The translations under genes and the position numbers were made by a program. Source: Aliivibrio sp. S3MY1 (GTDB taxonomy: Bacteria > Pseudomonadota > Gammaproteobacteria > Enterobacterales > Vibrionaceae). From it: a DNA stretch of 64,000 nucleotides. Below are positions 58,104 to 64,000 of this stretch, piece by piece; position 1 is the first letter of the stretch; each line of letters opens with the position of its first letter. The notes beneath the pieces were generated by a model. That model saw only the letters and a list, made by a program, of their open reading frames with translations, was not told the origin of the DNA and did no database searches. The DNA is taken from positions 41,075 through 105,074 of the forward strand of contig NZ_JARACO010000013.1 in NCBI RefSeq assembly GCF_028765575.1, written 5' to 3'.

Positions 58104-59072
58104 TTATTGTTCGTTTTCTTGTTCTGTAAACAAACCAGCAAAAAGAGCAGTACTTAGGTAGCGCTCTCCTGAACTTGGTAATACCACCACAATTTGTTTG
58201 CCTGAAAATTCTGGAAGTTCAGCAATACGGTTCGCTGCAACCACAGCAGCACCAGAAGAGATACCAGCTAAAATGCCTTCTTCTTCCATCAGTCGACGAG
58301 CCATTTCAATAGCATCTTCTGAAGTGACGGCTTCAACACGATCGATTAATGCTAAATCTAGGTTTCCTGGAATAAAGCCTGCACCAATACCTTGGATCTT
58401 ATGTGGCGCTGGTTTTATTTCTTCACCAGCAAGCGCCTGTGCGATTACTGGAGACTCAGCGGGTTCTACCGCAACTGAAAGTACGGCTTTATTCTTGGTG
58501 TGTTTAAGGAAACGACTTGTTCCCGTTAATGTACCACCAGTACCAACACCTGCAACGAATACGTCAATATTACCTTCTGTTGCTTCCCAGATCTCTGGAC
58601 CTGTTGTTTTTTCATGGATCTCAGGGTTTGCTGGGTTATTAAACTGTTGAAGCAGAAGGTACTTACTTGGGTCACTTGCTACAATTTCTTCCGCTTTTGC
58701 TATCGCGCCACCCATACCTTTAGGTGCTTCTGTTAATACTAGGTTTGCGCCTAGTGCTTTAAGCAGTTTACGGCGCTCAAGGCTCATTGATGCAGGCATT
58801 GTTAGTGTCAGTTTATAACCACGAGCAGCAGCAACAAAAGCAAGTGCAATACCAGTGTTACCTGACGTTGGCTCAACAAGCTCAATACCTTCTTTTAACG
58901 TGCCTGCTTTTTCTGCTTCCCAAATCATGTTAGCGCCAATACGACACTTAACACTAAAGCTTGGGTTACGAGCTTCAACTTTTGCTAATACGTTCCCTTT
59001 ACTTACACGATTAAGGCGAACTAGCGGTGTGTTACCAATCGTTTGAGAATTATCTTCGTAAATCTTTGTCAT
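58104..59072 (-). CDS. cysK: Cysteine synthase A
   Basis: O-acetylserine sulfhydrylase: makes cysteine from O-acetylserine and sulfide with PLP. The 322-residue protein has [20 protein letters not shown] followed by VKCRIG, with the PLP Lys near residue 42. [20 protein letters not shown] is the substrate loop and [15 protein letters not shown] the phosphate-binding loop. The C-terminal [14 protein letters not shown] is also conserved. ATG at 59072 is chosen because AAGGAACAGATC precedes it. The sulfate-uptake gene cysZ lies upstream on the same strand, so both may respond to CysB. Confidence 0.96.
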   Translation of the reverse strand: MTKIYEDNSQTIGNTPLVRLNRVSKGNVLAKVEARNPSFSVKCRIGANMIWEAEKAGTLKEGIELVEPTSGNTGIALAFVAAARGYKLTLTMPASMSLERRKLLKALGANLVLTEAPKGMGGAIAKAEEIVASDPSKYLLLQQFNNPANPEIHEKTTGPEIWEATEGNIDVFVAGVGTGGTLTGTSRFLKHTKNKAVLSVAVEPAESPVIAQALAGEEIKPAPHKIQGIGAGFIPGNLDLALIDRVEAVTSEDAIEMARRLMEEEGILAGISSGAAVVAANRIAELPEFSGKQIVVVLPSSGERYLSTALFAGLFTEQENEQ

Positions 59073-59205
59073 GATCTGTTCCTTCATTACACGGTAAGCG
59101 TGATTGTATGGGTTATGATGTCTGTACTCTTTTGAGTCACTCTACCTATTTAGAATACGAAGAGTTACTCAAATGAGAAAGGATCAAAAGGTTATAAGTT
59201 ATGGA

Positions 59206-59958
59206 TTAACGGTTTGTATGCTTATTACGATACACGTCGACCCACATAGCGGTCGCACCACAAACAGCAATAGGCATTACAAATAGGTTTAAAATTGGAG
59301 TCATAGTAAACAGAGTAACTAAAGAACCAAAAGATAAGCATTTTCCACGATTAGTTTTTAAATCGTCTCGCATGGTTTCAAATGGAACTTTGTGATTATC
59401 AAATGGATAATCGCAATATTGAATGGCCATCATCCAGGCGGTAAACAAAAACCATAAAACAGGAGCGATACTTTGACCAATCGCAGGAATAAAAAATAAA
59501 ATAAATAACCCTAATGCTTTTGGTAGGTAATATTTTAGTTTTTGCCATTCTCTTGTAAAGATCCGTGGCAAGTCTTTCAGTGCATCAAGAACTCCGCCAT
59601 TCGGAGCTGGTTGATTGGTTAATTTTGCTTCTAAGTGCTCCGCTAATAACCCATTGAATGGGGCTGCTATCCAGTTTGCAATGGTACTAAAGAAGTAAGA
59701 AAAGACGGCAAGAATACTGATAACAATAAGTGGCCAGAGTATATAAGAGAGCCAATTTAACCAACTTGGAATTTGAGCTAATATCTGTTCAATCCAACCG
59801 CCAATTTGATTGAAGAGATAAAAGAACGATCCCCCTAAAAGTACAAAATTTATCAGTAGAGGGATAAACACAAAGCGACGAATACCCGGCGTCATAGCGA
59901 GTGATATGCCAGTAAAAAAGTACTGAACACCAGATTGAGTTTGTTTCAATGAATTCAT
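59206..59958 (-). CDS. cysZ: Sulfate transporter CysZ
   Basis: Inner-membrane protein for sulfate uptake feeding cysteine synthesis. The 250-residue protein has the CysZ start [20 protein letters not shown]. Several hydrophobic segments follow ([19 protein letters not shown] and the later [20 protein letters not shown]). [14 protein letters not shown] and [20 protein letters not shown] are conserved blocks. ATG at 59958 gives a start of [10 protein letters not shown]. It lies upstream of cysK (133-base gap) and is divergent from zipA, the E. coli order. Confidence 0.94.
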   Translation of the reverse strand: MNSLKQTQSGVQYFFTGISLAMTPGIRRFVFIPLLINFVLLGGSFFYLFNQIGGWIEQILAQIPSWLNWLSYILWPLIVISILAVFSYFFSTIANWIAAPFNGLLAEHLEAKLTNQPAPNGGVLDALKDLPRIFTREWQKLKYYLPKALGLFILFFIPAIGQSIAPVLWFLFTAWMMAIQYCDYPFDNHKVPFETMRDDLKTNRGKCLSFGSLVTLFTMTPILNLFVMPIAVCGATAMWVDVYRNKHTNR

Positions 59959-60246
59959 AATCAAAATTTACGGTTGTGTATCATGTATTCACTATACTCA
60001 AAAATAAGCACAAATAAATGGAATTAGAGTAAATAAAGTCGGTCTAAATTGTTCAAATGTAAGATTTATGTCACCACTTTCATTTTGTTATTCAACAATG
60101 GGGCTATTATTTGGTACATTATCAGGAAGTAGTGGTAGATTAACGTGATTAGTTAAACTACTTTAATATAGTAGTTAAAGTTAGCTTCTTTCTTTTAATC
60201 AATAAGAGAGGGAAGCTCAATAAAGCAGAAGAGCAGAGAGTTAGCG

Positions 60247-61209
60247 ATGCAAGAATTGCGATTAGTGTTGATACTTGTTGGGGCATTGGCCATTGCGGCG
60301 TTATTGTTTCATGGCTTATGGACAAGTCGAAAAGAAACAAACTCAAAATTTGGGAAAAAAGTAGACATCGATTTTGATTCAGACATTGATGATGACGAAG
60401 TCGCTCCTATGCGTGGTTTTGATCAAGCAAAAGAAGAAGCTAATACGCAAACAGAGAGAAAAGAGCCTGCATTTACACGTGAAGAACCGGCTTTTTCAAC
60501 GGATCCTCTTTTTGATTTTGAGCATAAAGAAAATACGCTTGAAGAGCCTATTGCAGTGATTAAAGAGCAGCCTGTTGAAATACAAGAGGCCGTCGTTAAT
60601 GAGATACCGGTAAAAGAACAGATAATCATCGAAGAAGAGCCAATGATCTCCTTTTCGGCAATTGATGATACCGTTATCGTTCAAGAAAAACAGCCTCAGC
60701 CAGAACTGCATATTGAAAAGCCAATAATAGTAGAAGAGCCGGTGGTTGCGCCTATTATAGAAACAAAGCCAGAACCAGAATCTGAGCCTGAGCCGAAAGA
60801 AGACGTTATTGTAATTAATGTTCATGGAATGGGAACAGAGCGCTTTAACGGAAATCGTTTGTTCAATAGTCTTGAGCAAAATGGATTAGTGTTTGGTGAT
60901 ATGGGGATCTATCATCGCCATTCGGATCTTTCAGGAACTGGAAAAGTGTTATTTAGTGCTGCGAATATGGTTTCGCCTGGGCATTTTCAAGTACCAGAAG
61001 GTGAAGCGTTTTCAACACCAGGTATTTCATTCTTCTTACCATTACCGTGTTTTGGTGATGCTGAACATAACTTTAAACTGATGTTACAGACGGCTCAGTT
61101 AGTAAGCTCAGAGCTTGGTGGTAATGTTCTCGATGAAAAAAGAGCCATGCTGACACCAAATAAAATAGATGAATATAAGGGAAGAGCGAAAGTTTTTTGC
61201 CGTAAATAG
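60247..61209 (+). CDS. zipA: Cell division protein ZipA
   Basis: Inner-membrane protein that tethers FtsZ to the membrane at mid-cell. The 320-residue protein has an N-terminal membrane helix (LRLVLILVGALAIAALLFHG). A short charged stretch and a long Glu/Pro-rich linker (about residues 40-190) with imperfect EEP/EKP repeats follow. The C-terminal FtsZ-binding domain starts around DVIVINVHGMGTERFNGNRL. The linker is low in complexity, which is usual. It lies upstream of ligA as in E. coli and is followed by a terminator. Confidence 0.95.
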   Translation: MQELRLVLILVGALAIAALLFHGLWTSRKETNSKFGKKVDIDFDSDIDDDEVAPMRGFDQAKEEANTQTERKEPAFTREEPAFSTDPLFDFEHKENTLEEPIAVIKEQPVEIQEAVVNEIPVKEQIIIEEEPMISFSAIDDTVIVQEKQPQPELHIEKPIIVEEPVVAPIIETKPEPESEPEPKEDVIVINVHGMGTERFNGNRLFNSLEQNGLVFGDMGIYHRHSDLSGTGKVLFSAANMVSPGHFQVPEGEAFSTPGISFFLPLPCFGDAEHNFKLMLQTAQLVSSELGGNVLDEKRAMLTPNKIDEYKGRAKVFCRK

Positions 61210-61239
61210 ATTATCTACTATAGAATTAGTATTAATGAG

Positions 61240-61265
61240 AAAGGCTCTTTTTGAGCCTTTTTTTT
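61240..61265 (+). terminator. Intrinsic terminator between zipA and ligA
   Basis: AAAGGCTC and GAGCCTTT pair around TTTTT, followed by five more T. The ligA start comes about 35 bases later. Confidence 0.8.
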
Positions 61266-61296
61266 ATTTTTAGAAAACAGAACAAGAAGTTGATGA

Positions 61297-63306
<2,010 letters not shown>

Positions 63307-63330
63307 CAATAAAACAGCCATTCATTAAAT

Positions 63331-63359
63331 AAAAAAGGAGCGTAGAGCTCCTTTTTTTT
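63331..63359 (+). terminator. Intrinsic terminator after ligA
   Basis: GGAGC and GCTCC, extended by A/T pairs, form a hairpin around GTAGA and are followed by a run of eight T. Confidence 0.8.
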
Positions 63360-63553
63360 ATCTCTGAAACTAATGGTTTTTATTGGTCGGTATAACTTAA
63401 ATCTTTGTACCGATACTGGTTGTAACTATTTATAGAGGATAATCAACCGTTTTCAAAATAACGAGATTCTCGTCGCATTGAGTCTTTTTTTATATTTATA
63501 ACGTATTGATTTAGCTTTTAAAGATGTTTTTTTATGATTATTAATCTGTTTAA

Positions 63554-63569
63554 TTTGATCTTAATCACT
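63554..63569. promoter_or_regulatory. Candidate CRP site upstream of the porin gene
   Basis: TTTGATCTTAATCACT matches TGTGA-N6-TCACA at eight of ten positions. It lies about 260 bases upstream of the porin start, so it would act at a distant promoter or not at all. Confidence 0.3.
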
Positions 63570-63829
63570 AACACGAAAGAAGTTTGCGCTCGCTCATATT
63601 TTTTTTATAGAAAATTAAGTTTTTGTTTTATGTTTTTTTTGATCTGTTTAGTCTTAATTACATGGATGCACTTGGTGTATGCAGGGAAAAATATAAGGTA
63701 ATTACGATTTTTGAATTTTTCTTATTTAAAAATTGTGTGAATTAGGAGAGTTATTTATTGCTTTCGGCGGCCAACTTAAAGCCAATAAATAACCAATACA
63801 GCGATATCCATTTTTAGGAGTTTTATTCC

Positions 63830-64000
63830 ATGGAAAACAAATTTTTTAAAACAACGTTATTAGGGGCTGCGGTTGCTTTGGCATCTGCAGGTGTTACAGC
63901 AAAAGAAGTGGGTATTAACTCTGACTTTACTGTAGAAGCTTATGGTGTTGCGGCTATCTCACTAGTTAATTATAACGTTACTGGTAATGGCAACAAGGGC
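63830..64000 (+). CDS. Outer-membrane porin, OmpU-like, N-terminal part
   Basis: The window ends inside this gene; 57 codons are visible. It starts after TAGGAG with a signal peptide (MENKFFKTTLLGAAVALASA, cleaved after GVTA). The mature start KEVGINSDFTVEAYGVAAIS has alternating hydrophobic residues typical of the first porin strand. The OmpU-like label is a guess from the N-terminus and the long T-rich upstream region. The gene extends beyond the window. Confidence 0.75.
   Translation, partial: MENKFFKTTLLGAAVALASAGVTAKEVGINSDFTVEAYGVAAISLVNYNVTGNGNKG

Larger units (their letters stand above)
63307..63829. other. Long regulatory region between ligA and a porin gene
   Basis: About 520 bases, very T- and A-rich in the middle, with the ligA terminator at one end. 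Many T-tracts (including one with TTTTTTTTGAT) recall ToxR-type upstream regions of vibrio ompU genes. A CRP-like site lies at 63554-63569. No ORF with a credible ribosome-binding site is seen until the porin gene. Confidence 0.55.

Noticed and set aside
58198..58650. A 150-residue plus-strand ORF inside cysK
   Set aside because: It is Ser/Ala/Pro-rich, as antisense frames of conserved genes often are, and cysK is certain.
60496..60879. A 127-residue ORF on the minus strand inside zipA
   Set aside because: It is antisense to the repetitive Glu/Pro linker of zipA and reads as low-complexity Asn/Phe/Leu/Arg. It has no ribosome-binding site.
63662..63745. A 27-codon ORF in the porin upstream region
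   Set aside because: No SD, AT-driven composition and no protein-like features.

Overview
The window looks like core chromosome of a gamma-proteobacterium of the Vibrionaceae, most probably Aliivibrio (the A. fischeri / A. logei group). This rests on the AT-rich composition, on proteins that read as vibrio orthologues throughout, on Vibrionaceae-type small families (DUF2897, DUF2919, DUF2956, the TIGR02808 microprotein beside nap, an OmpU-like porin), and on gene order. The species call is an inference; no search was run. I saw no tRNA, rRNA, IS element, prophage or CRISPR array. Almost all the DNA is compactly coded housekeeping sequence.

Layout. (1) 1-16.2 kb, + strand: the envelope/lipid cluster cdsA(partial)-dxr-rseP-bamA-skp-lpxD-fabZ-lpxA-lpxB-rnhB-dnaE-accA-tilS. 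It couples phospholipid, isoprenoid, lipid A and fatty-acid synthesis with outer-membrane protein assembly, plus replication and tRNA modification. Intrinsic terminators sit inside it (after cdsA, lpxD, lpxA and accA). (2) 16.3-24.4 kb: a cytochrome c, glnB, a YafD-type phosphatase, and the block mltD/gloB (-), yafS (+), rnhA (-), dnaQ (+), as in E. coli. (3) 24.5-29.1 kb: a small unknown ORF, fadE with a FadR-like operator, gmhA and yafJ. (4) 29.1-44.2 kb: purN/purM with a PurR-like operator, upp, uraA, DUF2066, DUF2069, an ArsC-like protein, bepA, a TusA-like protein, perM, bcp, gcvR, dapA, bamC, an M15 peptidase, dapE and yffB. (5) 44.2-54 kb: a winged-helix protein, a DUF4156 lipoprotein, and the nitrate module narQP (-) divergent from napFDABC plus a 43-residue membrane microprotein (+). 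DUF2956, DUF2919 and a secreted protein of unknown function follow. (6) 54-64 kb: a Dyp-type peroxidase, the PTS operon ptsH-ptsI-crr (-), cysK and cysZ (-), zipA and ligA (+), and the 5' end of a porin gene.

The best functional unit is nitrate respiration. A NarQ/NarP two-component system faces a periplasmic nitrate reductase operon, and the shared intergenic region holds FNR-like and NarP-like sites. Items worth a second look include an eight-codon leader ORF built into the glnB terminator and overlapping the yafD start, the nap-linked microprotein, the absence of hda from the place where I would expect it, a possible PAAR-like gene remnant, several strong hairpins between same-strand genes, and two small proteins I cannot identify. 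I did not find a convincing large, undescribed system.
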